From Nitrosospira multiformis (GTDB taxonomy: Bacteria; Pseudomonadota; Gammaproteobacteria; Burkholderiales; Nitrosomonadaceae), in assembly GCF_900103165.1 (NCBI RefSeq), contig NZ_FNKY01000001.1:1240001-1304000 (forward strand): DNA of 64,000 bases, in the 5' to 3' direction. This document shows, piece by piece, positions 36,803-45,233 of this stretch. Below the pieces are notes generated by a model. The model was not told where the DNA came from. It saw nothing but the letters and a program-made list of their open reading frames with translations, and ran no database searches. The position numbers and the translations under genes are program-made. Numbering within the stretch: position 1 is the first letter of the stretch; every line of letters begins with the position of its first letter.

Positions 36803-37726
36803 ATGCTGCATCTCACTCTGCGGCAATTAAAAGTTTTTGAATCGGTTGCCCGCAACCTGAGCTTTTCGCGCGCTGCGGAAGATCTCTTTCTAACCCAGCC
36901 CGCGGTTTCCATGCAAATCAAACAATTAGAGGACAACATCGGTCTCCCCCTATTTGAGCAACTGGGCAAGAAAATTTATCTGACGGATGCCGGGCGCGAA
37001 CTTTATCATTACAGCCGGGCGATTTCCCAGCAACTGGCCGATATGGAACTTGCGCTGGATGAATTGAAGGGTCTCGAGCGGGGTAAGCTCCATATCTCGG
37101 TGGTGAGCACCGCCAATTATTTTGCCCCGCACCTTCTGGCCAGGTTTTGCCAGCGCTACAGCGGCATTACCGTCAACCTTAATGTTTCCAATCGCGAAAC
37201 GGTGTTGAAGCAATTATCCGACAATGTAATCGATCTCGCCATTATGGGCCAGCCGCCGGATGGCCTGGATATCGCCACTGACTCATTCATGGAAAACCCG
37301 CTCGTGGTCATAGCTCCACCGGATCACCCGCTATGCAAGGTGCGTCAAATTCCGGTAAAAAGACTGGAGCAGGAAACGTTCCTGGTGCGCGAGCCCGGTT
37401 CCGGCACACGTGGAGCGATGGAGCGCTTCTTTATGGCACATCATGTTTCCATTAACCGAGGCATGGAAACCGATACCAGCGAGGCGATCAAACAGGCGGT
37501 GCAGGCGGGAATGGGGCTCGGTATCATGTCATTGCACACCGCCGAACTGGAGCTGGAAACCAAGCGGCTGAAAATTCTGGATGTACAGGACTTTCCTATC
37601 ATGCGTCACTGGCACGTGGTGCACCGGAAAAATAAGCGTCTTTCAAGCGTGGCTCAGGCATTCAGAACGTTCTTACTGAAGGAAGCGCCTGAGCTGATGC
37701 CAAGCTTAACAGGCGTGGCAAAATAG
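36803..37726 (+). CDS. cbbR: LysR-type regulator of the cbb operon
   Basis: 307 residues. The N-terminal winged HTH (LRQLKVFESVARNLSFSRAA, LTQPAVSMQIKQLE) is followed by a periplasmic-binding-like effector domain (about 90-295). Its position divergent to cbbL, and its length, fit CbbR, which activates Calvin-cycle genes in response to metabolites such as RuBP or NADPH. It converges on the first RND operon with 6 bases between stops. Confidence 0.92.
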   Translation: MLHLTLRQLKVFESVARNLSFSRAAEDLFLTQPAVSMQIKQLEDNIGLPLFEQLGKKIYLTDAGRELYHYSRAISQQLADMELALDELKGLERGKLHISVVSTANYFAPHLLARFCQRYSGITVNLNVSNRETVLKQLSDNVIDLAIMGQPPDGLDIATDSFMENPLVVIAPPDHPLCKVRQIPVKRLEQETFLVREPGSGTRGAMERFFMAHHVSINRGMETDTSEAIKQAVQAGMGLGIMSLHTAELELETKRLKILDVQDFPIMRHWHVVHRKNKRLSSVAQAFRTFLLKEAPELMPSLTGVAK

Positions 37727-37732
37727 AGGCCA

Positions 37733-39133
37733 CTAGCTTGGGGTGGGTGACCAACCTCCACCCAGAGCCCTGTAAAGTTGAACGACGGACACCAGATGCA
37801 GACGGTGTGTTGCCGTGAGGGCAAATTCGGCATTGAATAGATTACGCTTGGCAAGAAGTACATCCACATAGCTTGTAATGCCTCCCTTATAGCGAGCGTC
37901 GGCCACACGCAACGCTGAGCGCAGCGCGTCAACCTGCTCCTGCTGCGCTTTGCGCTGATCATTGGCGGTGCGGATAGCCACCAGGGCATCTTCTACCTCC
38001 TTGAATGCCACCAGGATGGTTTGTTCATATTGTGCCAACACCTGCCTTGCCTGGGCTTCCACGGCCCGTTGATCGAACCCCAGGCTTTGCGCATTCAGCA
38101 ATGGGCCGGCCAGCCCGAGTCCGCCCGCCCCAAACTCGCTTCCTGAGAGCAGCAAGTTGGATAAAGCCGGACTGGCTACCCCCAGAAAGCCCGTAATCGT
38201 AAGCTTGGGAAATCGCGCTGCTTTGGCCATCCCGATTCTGGCGGTGGCCGCCGCCAGCGTTTGCTCCGCCTGGAGAATATCGGGACGCCGTTGCAACAAC
38301 TCGGAAGGCAGTCCAGCTGGCACTTCCGGCGGCATCAGTTGTGCGGTCAGCGAGTAGCCTCGCGTAATCGGCACCGGGTTTTTTCCGAGCAATACACTCA
38401 GTTCATTTTCCTTCTGAACCATTTGCCGTTCCAGTTCCGCCACTCTAGCCATCGCGTTGGCCCGCTCCGCCTCGAACTGATCCAGATCAATGCGGGAAAT
38501 CAACCCGCCTTGCAATTGCGCCTGTGAAATGGCAACCGATTCTTCCCACGACGACAGGGCGCGGCGGGCAATACTCATCTGCATATCAAATTGCAAAAGA
38601 TCGAAATAGGATTGTGCCACCGAGCTTACCAACGTCAGCACTATCGCCCGGCGATTCTCCTCGCGCGCCATCAGATCGGCACGGGCAGCCTCATTGGCAC
38701 GGCGGAGCCTGCCCCAGATATCCAGCTCCCAATTCAGGGTCGTCTGTCCGAAATAATTGAAGGGTGTCGGGAAGCCGGGAATAAGGAAGCCGCCGAGGGT
38801 GCCCATCGCAGGTGCATTGGCACTGATGTCCATTTTGGGAAGAAAATCCATGCGCGCTATGCGCAGGCGGGCCTGGAGTTCCTCGACGCTCGCCACCGCC
38901 TGTTTGAGATTCCTATTCTCCAGCAAGGCCTGGTTGATGAGCCGCTGAAGTTCTTCATCCTTAAGAAGCTCCCACCAGGGAAGATTGGCGATGGATTGCC
39001 CTTCCGTTTCCGACATACGAAACTTCTCGGCGGTGTCGATAGGGGGCCGGAAATAGTCGGGTCCCATGGCGCAAGATGCCAGGAGCAAGCTGGAGATTAA
39101 TAGAATACTGACCTTATTATGGTGTTGCATCAT
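37733..39133 (-). CDS. RND efflux outer-membrane lipoprotein (NodT/OprM family), copy 1
   Basis: 466 residues from MMQHHNKVSILLISSLLLAS; the lipobox LLASC gives lipidation at about Cys21. Two OEP repeats follow, with helical barrel signatures such as NLPWWELLKDEELQRLINQA and RRPDILQAEQTLAAATARIG. It forms the outer-membrane channel of a tripartite pump. AGGAAACGGC precedes the ATG; a GTG at 39154 is also in frame. It is third in the operon adaptor-permease-channel. Copy 2 at 43707 is about 90% identical from the lipobox onward. Confidence 0.93.
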   Translation of the reverse strand: MMQHHNKVSILLISSLLLASCAMGPDYFRPPIDTAEKFRMSETEGQSIANLPWWELLKDEELQRLINQALLENRNLKQAVASVEELQARLRIARMDFLPKMDISANAPAMGTLGGFLIPGFPTPFNYFGQTTLNWELDIWGRLRRANEAARADLMAREENRRAIVLTLVSSVAQSYFDLLQFDMQMSIARRALSSWEESVAISQAQLQGGLISRIDLDQFEAERANAMARVAELERQMVQKENELSVLLGKNPVPITRGYSLTAQLMPPEVPAGLPSELLQRRPDILQAEQTLAAATARIGMAKAARFPKLTITGFLGVASPALSNLLLSGSEFGAGGLGLAGPLLNAQSLGFDQRAVEAQARQVLAQYEQTILVAFKEVEDALVAIRTANDQRKAQQEQVDALRSALRVADARYKGGITSYVDVLLAKRNLFNAEFALTATHRLHLVSVVQLYRALGGGWSPTPS

Positions 39134-39156
39134 GCCGTTTCCTGTCGGGTGCACAT

Positions 39157-42100
39157 TTATGATTCTTCTTTTGTGGAGGAAGGGACCTCAGTTAAAACCC
39201 GCTGAGTTTCAGCCGTTGAACCCTTACTTCGCCGCACGATCTTTCCAATGGTCACAAAAAAAAGCGGCACAAAAAAGATGGCTAGAAATGTGGCGGCCAA
39301 CATTCCTCCAAACACGCCCGTTCCAATGGAGTTCCGGCTCGCCGCACCAGCGCCGGAAGCCACCACAAGGGGAAACACGCCCAGAATAAAGGCCAGGGAA
39401 GTCATAACAATAGGTCGAAAACGGAGACGTGCCGCTTCGAGCGCAGCATCAGCCAGTGACACCCCCGCTGCATATCGTTGATTGGCAAACTCGACGATCA
39501 GGATTGCATTTTTTGCTGCCAACCCGATCAACGTCACCAGTCCGATCTGAAAATAGATGTCATTGGATAGCCCCCGCGTCCATATGGCCAGCAACGCACC
39601 CAAAATTCCAAAAGGTATTGCGAGAATGACTGCGAGTGGAATGGACCAGCTTTCGTACAGTGCGGCCAGGACCAGAAAGACCATGAGCAGGGCGAAGGCA
39701 AATACCAGGATGGACTGTCCTCCCGCTTTATGCTCCTGGAACGATATCCCGCTCCAATCGATTGCGTAACCCCGGGGAATCAGGATTTCGTTCGCGACCT
39801 GTTCCAATGCCTCAAGCGCTTGTCCTGAACTGTATCCTGGCGCGGCGCCTCCCAGTACAAGCGCGGTGTTGAACCCGTTGAAATGCGTGACCGGGTCCGG
39901 TCCGCTGGTAAATTCGGTGGTGACGACCGAGTCCAGCGGAATCATGGTGCGCCCTTCGTTATTCTGGGCGCGCACATAGACCTTGCTGATATCGTCGGGG
40001 CTGGACCGATACTCCGGAAGCGCCTCCGTTTGCACCCGATAGATACGGCCGAATTTTACGAAATCGTTGATATACAGATTCCCGAAATAAGCTTGCATGG
40101 TATCGAAGACTTCGGAAATGGGCACCCCCAGCGCCTTTGCCCGCTCCCGGTCTACCGTGGCATAGAGACGAGGGGCGCTCACACGAAAATTCGTGCTGGC
40201 AGCCGCGATCGCCGGATGTTCTACCGCCTTGGCTACAAATTCCTCAGCGACGGCGGCGAACTCGGCAAAATCGCCCCCGCTGGGGTCTTGTAATTGGAGG
40301 GAAAAACCTCCTGTGGAACCGAGGCCCCTGATCGAGGGGGCATTAAAAGCAAGGATTAAAGCCTCGGGGATTTTGGCAAATTCCTGAAAAGCCGCTGCAA
40401 TAAGGCCGGGCGCCTGCTCTTCGGCATTCCTGCGCGTATCCCAATGATGCAGCGGGATAAACATCGTTGCCTGATTCGTCCCGCGCGTCCCGAAAACAAA
40501 ATTCTGCCCGGCCAGCGTATCTGTCGAGTGAACGGCGGGAATCGATTGGAAGTAACTTTCGATTTTACTCAGTACCTCTATCGTTCGTGCCTTGGAGGCG
40601 CCATCCGGCAGTTGGACGATGGTAATAAAGTAGCCCTGATCTTCCTCCGGAAGGAAACTGCCCGGAATGGTTTTGAACAGGCCCAGGATGACCGCTATCA
40701 GTGTTCCGAAGACTACCAGGGCTATCACCGATCGTTTCAGGATGACTCCAACAGTCCCCACGTAGCGGGTCTGAACCCAGTCAAACGACCGGTTGAACAT
40801 TTTCCAGATTCCCTTGGGCTGGCCGTGACCCGGCTTGAGAACCAGGGCGCACAGCGCGGGGCTCAGGGTGAGCGCCACGAATCCCGAAATGGCCACCGAC
40901 AGGGCGATGGTAATCGCAAACTGTTTGTACAGTTCACCGGTGATTCCACCCAGAAAAGCAACCGGCACAAACACGGCAGCCAGCACCAGGACGATTGCAA
41001 TGACCGGCCCGGTCACTTCGTCCATCGCCTTTTTAGCCGCATCCTTGGGCGACAGGCCGCCCTGGGTCATGTGCCGCTCAACATTCTCCACCACCACGAT
41101 CGCATCATCCACCACGATGCCGATGGCCAGAACCATGCCGAACAGGGTTAGTGTGTTAATCGAAAATCCCAGCGCCGCCATGCCGGCAAGCGTTCCAATG
41201 AGCGAAATGGGAACGGCGATGGCTGGAATGAGCGTTGCACGCCAGCTCTGTAAAAAAATAAAAACGACCAGGATGACCAGGAGGGTCGCTTCAACGAGTG
41301 TCTTCACGACCTCCTTGATGGAAACTTCGATGAAGGTAGTGGTGTCGTAGGGGATATCGTAGGACACCCCCGCAGGAAAACTCTTGGTGAGCTTGTCCAT
41401 TTCCTGGCGAACCCGCTGGACGGTGTCGAGCGCATTGGCTCCCGGCGCAAGAAAGGTTAAAAGAAACGTATTGGGCTTTCCATTCCATCGGCCTTCAAGG
41501 TCATAAGATTGGGCGCCCAGTTCTACTCGCGCGATATCCCGCATTCGTACCATGGAGCCATCCGGATAGGCTCGCACGATCATGTCCTCGAATTCGTTTA
41601 CCTCGCTCATTCGGCCGCGCGTAATGACCGGGATGGTGAGTTCCGTGCCCTGAGACGTGGGCTCACGGCCTATTCTTCCCGCCGGGAAATCCCGATTCTG
41701 CTCACGCACGACTGCCGCAACCTCAGTCGGCGTGAGATCGAGTTGCGCCATCCGGACGGGATCGAGAATCAATCTCATGGAATAGTTCTGGCCGCCAAAG
41801 ATGGTGGCGTCCCCGACACCCGGAAGCCGTTTGACGCTATCGAGAATTCGAAGCAGGGCATAGTTTGAGAGGAAAACGGTGTCATGCCTGGGGTCGGTGG
41901 AGCTCAGCGCAATGACCGCCAGCAGATCCGGTGACGTCTTTTTAACGGTGATGCCCTGGCGAACGACCTCGTCCGGCAACTGCGGTTCGGCAAGGCGCTG
42001 CCGGTTCTGTGTCTGGACCTGTGCGATATCCACGTCGGTTCCAATTTCGAACGTGAGCCTCATTGTCATATGCCCGTCATTCGTGCTGGTGGAATCGTAG

Positions 42101-42333
42101 TACAAAAGGTTATCGATACCGGGGAGTTGTACCTCGATCGGACGCGCCACGGCCTCCGCGACGACTTCCGCGCTGGCACCGGGATAGTCCGCGTCAATCT
42201 GCACCATGGGCGGCGTAATTTGTGGAAACTGTGCGATGGGCAGCGTCTTTAACGAGACCAGGCCGACCACCACAATAATGATGGACAGGACCGATGCAAA
42301 AATTGGACGATCAATGAAAAAATGGGGACTCAT
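39157..42333 (-). CDS. RND efflux permease (HAE1 family), pump 1
   Basis: 1058 residues, full length. Twelve membrane helices with two large periplasmic loops; helix 1 follows MSPHFFIDRPIFASVLSIII. The helix-4 proton relay is VLAIGIVVDDAIVVVENVER with its Asp pair, and the GFSINTLTLFGMVLAIG context is typical of AcrB/MexB-like drug pumps. It exports lipophilic compounds driven by proton motive force. Its ATG overlaps the adaptor stop by 4 bases. Confidence 0.95.
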   Translation of the reverse strand: MSPHFFIDRPIFASVLSIIIVVVGLVSLKTLPIAQFPQITPPMVQIDADYPGASAEVVAEAVARPIEVQLPGIDNLLYYDSTSTNDGHMTMRLTFEIGTDVDIAQVQTQNRQRLAEPQLPDEVVRQGITVKKTSPDLLAVIALSSTDPRHDTVFLSNYALLRILDSVKRLPGVGDATIFGGQNYSMRLILDPVRMAQLDLTPTEVAAVVREQNRDFPAGRIGREPTSQGTELTIPVITRGRMSEVNEFEDMIVRAYPDGSMVRMRDIARVELGAQSYDLEGRWNGKPNTFLLTFLAPGANALDTVQRVRQEMDKLTKSFPAGVSYDIPYDTTTFIEVSIKEVVKTLVEATLLVILVVFIFLQSWRATLIPAIAVPISLIGTLAGMAALGFSINTLTLFGMVLAIGIVVDDAIVVVENVERHMTQGGLSPKDAAKKAMDEVTGPVIAIVLVLAAVFVPVAFLGGITGELYKQFAITIALSVAISGFVALTLSPALCALVLKPGHGQPKGIWKMFNRSFDWVQTRYVGTVGVILKRSVIALVVFGTLIAVILGLFKTIPGSFLPEEDQGYFITIVQLPDGASKARTIEVLSKIESYFQSIPAVHSTDTLAGQNFVFGTRGTNQATMFIPLHHWDTRRNAEEQAPGLIAAAFQEFAKIPEALILAFNAPSIRGLGSTGGFSLQLQDPSGGDFAEFAAVAEEFVAKAVEHPAIAAASTNFRVSAPRLYATVDRERAKALGVPISEVFDTMQAYFGNLYINDFVKFGRIYRVQTEALPEYRSSPDDISKVYVRAQNNEGRTMIPLDSVVTTEFTSGPDPVTHFNGFNTALVLGGAAPGYSSGQALEALEQVANEILIPRGYAIDWSGISFQEHKAGGQSILVFAFALLMVFLVLAALYESWSIPLAVILAIPFGILGALLAIWTRGLSNDIYFQIGLVTLIGLAAKNAILIVEFANQRYAAGVSLADAALEAARLRFRPIVMTSLAFILGVFPLVVASGAGAASRNSIGTGVFGGMLAATFLAIFFVPLFFVTIGKIVRRSKGSTAETQRVLTEVPSSTKEES

Positions 42334-43577
42334 GGTGTCTTTTGCGCGCCTTGTTCCTCCGAACGGTTATTCGAGGAAGTCTTTCCATTCTGGTATGGGA
42401 TGGCGCTCACTTGAATTCCTGGCCGCACGCGATGAAATCCTTCCACGACCACCCGTTCTCCAGAATGGAGACCGTCTTCGATCAACCATTCGTTCCCACG
42501 CCACGAACTGGCATGAATCGGACGAAACTCGGCCTTGTCTTCTGCATCGATCACATATACGAACGATCCTCTGGGTCCCTGCTGAACGGCCCGCTGGGGG
42601 ATGAGGATAGCGTTGGTACGGATGTAGCCCTTGAGACGAATCTTGACGAACTGTCCAGGATAAAAGTAGGACTGCCCGGGAGAATACCCTCCTTCGGGAT
42701 TGGGAAACATAAACCGCGCCTGTAGCATCCCCGTCTCGGATCGTACGGTAACATCAGCAAAATCCAGTATCCCTTCCCCAGGATATACACTTCCGTCCGA
42801 AAACGTCATGATGCCGCGTAATTGAAAAATATCCGGTCGCTCGACTTTATGTTCAGCGAGTTCGCGGCGGCGCCGGAGCAGATAGCTTTCCGGAACGCTC
42901 ACATTGACATACATGGGATCCAGTTGGTCAATGGTGGTCAAAAGGGTTGTCTGGGCGGAGATCAATCTCCCTTCATAGAAATGGCTGCGACCGATGCGGC
43001 CATTCACGGGAGCGGTGATGAGGGTGTTGTCGAGATCGAATTTTGCCTTGACCAGATCGCTTTGCGCAGCCTCCAGCGCGGCCTTGGTTCCCAGAACTGC
43101 CGCTACGGCATCATCAACATTTTTTCGGCTGACGGCTTGTTCTTCAAGAAGTGGTTTCACGCGAGCCAGGTCCTGCTCAGCCTGGACGAGCTGGGCCTGA
43201 GCCTGGGCCACCCTGGCTTTGCCGCTGAGGTAGATGGCTCTGAAGGGCACAGGATCGATGAGATACAGCGGGTCATCCTTCCTGACATTTCGGCCCTCGG
43301 TAAAAAAGACCTTTTTAATGATCCCGGTTACTTGCGGCCGAATCTCCACCGGGCGGAAGGCCTCCGTTTGACCAATAAATTCCGGCTCATCCGGGACCGT
43401 TTGAGTAGTGACGGTAATGACTTCTACTTGAGGGACGGGCGGAGGAGGAAGGGGCGCTTTCTCCGAGCAACCGGCAAGCAGGATCAGAAGCATCGGAAGT
43501 AACCCGGCATTCATGCGACCAATGACAGCCCTATCTCTGATGACCGGCGTTATTAACCAGTGGATTGTCAAGTACAT
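42330..43577 (-). CDS. RND periplasmic adaptor (membrane fusion protein), pump 1
   Basis: 415 residues from 43577; the lipobox LLILLAGC (about 33-38) suggests lipidation. Barrel-sandwich half-motif RPQVTGIIKKVFFTEGRNVR, alpha-hairpin about 100-180, and second half-motif ITAPVNGRIGRSHFYEGRLI are clear. It joins the permease to the channel. Neither the start at 43577 nor the ATG at 43514 has a good RBS; the shorter form would have a signal peptide without an N-terminal positive charge. No regulator sits beside this operon. 43578-43706 has no gene. Confidence 0.92.
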   Translation of the reverse strand: MYLTIHWLITPVIRDRAVIGRMNAGLLPMLLILLAGCSEKAPLPPPPVPQVEVITVTTQTVPDEPEFIGQTEAFRPVEIRPQVTGIIKKVFFTEGRNVRKDDPLYLIDPVPFRAIYLSGKARVAQAQAQLVQAEQDLARVKPLLEEQAVSRKNVDDAVAAVLGTKAALEAAQSDLVKAKFDLDNTLITAPVNGRIGRSHFYEGRLISAQTTLLTTIDQLDPMYVNVSVPESYLLRRRRELAEHKVERPDIFQLRGIMTFSDGSVYPGEGILDFADVTVRSETGMLQARFMFPNPEGGYSPGQSYFYPGQFVKIRLKGYIRTNAILIPQRAVQQGPRGSFVYVIDAEDKAEFRPIHASSWRGNEWLIEDGLHSGERVVVEGFHRVRPGIQVSAIPYQNGKTSSNNRSEEQGAQKTP

Positions 43578-43706
43578 ATGCGTGACTCTTGGGTTATCCC
43601 GGAAAAAATGAAGTATCGGGAAATAAGATTATGGCCGTCAAGACGTTAACGAAAGGTAGAAATCCAACGAATCTCCTGTTCGCGGCCGCTGAGGACGCGG
43701 CATCGA

Positions 43707-45233
43707 TCATCCCGGCATCCAGCCTCCGCCTAAGGCCTTGTAGAGCTGAACGACGGACACCAGATGCAAACGGTGTGTAGTCGTGAGAGCAAATTCGGCC
43801 TCGAACAGCAAACGCTTGGCAAGGAGCACATCCACATAGCTCGTAATGCCCCCCTTGTAGCGAAGGTCGGCCACACGCAACGCTGAGCGCAGCGCTTTGA
43901 CCTGCTCCTGCTGCGCATTGCGCTGATCATTGGCGGTGCGAATCGCCACCAGGGCGTCTTCCACCTCCTTGAATGCCACCAGGATGGTTTGCTCGTATTC
44001 GGCCAATACCTGCCTCGCCTGGGCTTCAGCTGCCCGCTGGTCGAACCCCAGGCTTTGCGCATTCAGCAATGGGCCGGCCAGCCCGAGTCCGCCCACTCCA
44101 AACTCGCTGCCGGAGAGTAGTAGATTTGACAAGGCCGGGCTCGCTACCCCCAGAAAACCGGTGATCGAGAGCTTGGGAAATCGCGCTGCTTTGGCCATCC
44201 CGATTCTGGCGGTGGCCGCCGCCAGCGTTTGCTCCGCCTGGAGAATATCGGGACGCCGTTGCAGCAGCTCGGAAGGCAGGCCGGACGGCACTTCCGGCGG
44301 CATCAGCTGTTCCGTCAGCGAGTGGCCTCGCGTAATCGGCACCGGGTTCTTTCCGAGCAATACACTCAGTTCATTTTCCTTCTGAACCATCTGCCGCTCT
44401 ACTTGCGCCACTCGGGTAGCGGCGTTGGCCCGCTCCGCTTCGAACTGATCCAGATCGAGGCGGGAAATCACGCCGCCTCGCAGTTGTGCCTGGGAAATGG
44501 CAACCGATTCTTCCCATGACGACAGGGCGCGAAGGGCAATACTCATCTGCATATCAAATTGCAGAAGATCGAAATAGGACTGTGCCACCGAGCTTACCAA
44601 CGTCAGCACTATCGCCCGGCGATTCTCCTCGCGCGCCATCAGGTCGGCGCGGGCGGCCTCATTGGAGCGACGAAGCCTGCCCCAGATATCCACTTCCCAA
44701 TTCAGGGTCGTCTGGCCGAAATAACTGTAGGGTGTTGGAAAACCGGGGCGAAGAAATCCACCGAGCGTGCCAAATGCCGGAGCGTTGGCACTGATGTCCA
44801 TTTTGGGAAGAAAATCCATGCGAGCGATGCTCAGGCGGGCCTGGAGTTCCTCAATGCTTGCCACCGCCTGCTTGAGATCCCTGTTTTCGAGCAAGGCCTG
44901 GTTGATGAGCCGTTGAAGTTCTTCATCCTGAAGAAGCTCCCACCAGGGAAGATTGGCGATGGATTGCCCTTCCGTTTCCGCCATGCGAAACTTCTCGGCG
45001 GTGTCGATAGGAGGCCGGAAATAGTCGGGTCCCATGGCGCAGGATGCTAACAGAAGGCTCGGAAGTAACAACAGTATGCGGATTCGGCGGTAATATCCTG
45101 TCTTCAATGAAAGAGCCACCGCTGTAAATTTTCCGGGTGTAGCGGAAGATGCAGTGGCCGCAACGATCGATTTAACACCGCTGACCAAGGCAGACACCGC
45201 CACCGGATGGGGTAATCTTAAATGTGGCATCAT
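43707..45233 (-). CDS. RND efflux outer-membrane lipoprotein, copy 2
   Basis: 508 residues if begun at the ATG overlapping the permease stop by 4 bases (45233). From the lipobox (LLLASCAMGPDYFRPPIDTA, Cys at about 65) it is nearly the same as copy 1 at protein and DNA level. The 60 residues before the lipobox are unlike copy 1 and too long and polar for a signal peptide; an internal TTG 24 codons before the Cys (LKTGYYRRIRILLLLPSLLL) would give a normal one. The start is therefore uncertain, and the gene looks patched by recombination. Confidence 0.88.
   Translation of the reverse strand: MMPHLRLPHPVAVSALVSGVKSIVAATASSATPGKFTAVALSLKTGYYRRIRILLLLPSLLLASCAMGPDYFRPPIDTAEKFRMAETEGQSIANLPWWELLQDEELQRLINQALLENRDLKQAVASIEELQARLSIARMDFLPKMDISANAPAFGTLGGFLRPGFPTPYSYFGQTTLNWEVDIWGRLRRSNEAARADLMAREENRRAIVLTLVSSVAQSYFDLLQFDMQMSIALRALSSWEESVAISQAQLRGGVISRLDLDQFEAERANAATRVAQVERQMVQKENELSVLLGKNPVPITRGHSLTEQLMPPEVPSGLPSELLQRRPDILQAEQTLAAATARIGMAKAARFPKLSITGFLGVASPALSNLLLSGSEFGVGGLGLAGPLLNAQSLGFDQRAAEAQARQVLAEYEQTILVAFKEVEDALVAIRTANDQRNAQQEQVKALRSALRVADLRYKGGITSYVDVLLAKRLLFEAEFALTTTHRLHLVSVVQLYKALGGGWMPG

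Noticed and set aside
39066-44794. Many plus-strand frames opposite the RND operons
   Set aside because: Antisense shadows of GC-rich permease and channel genes; repeated pairs merely reflect the channel gene duplication.
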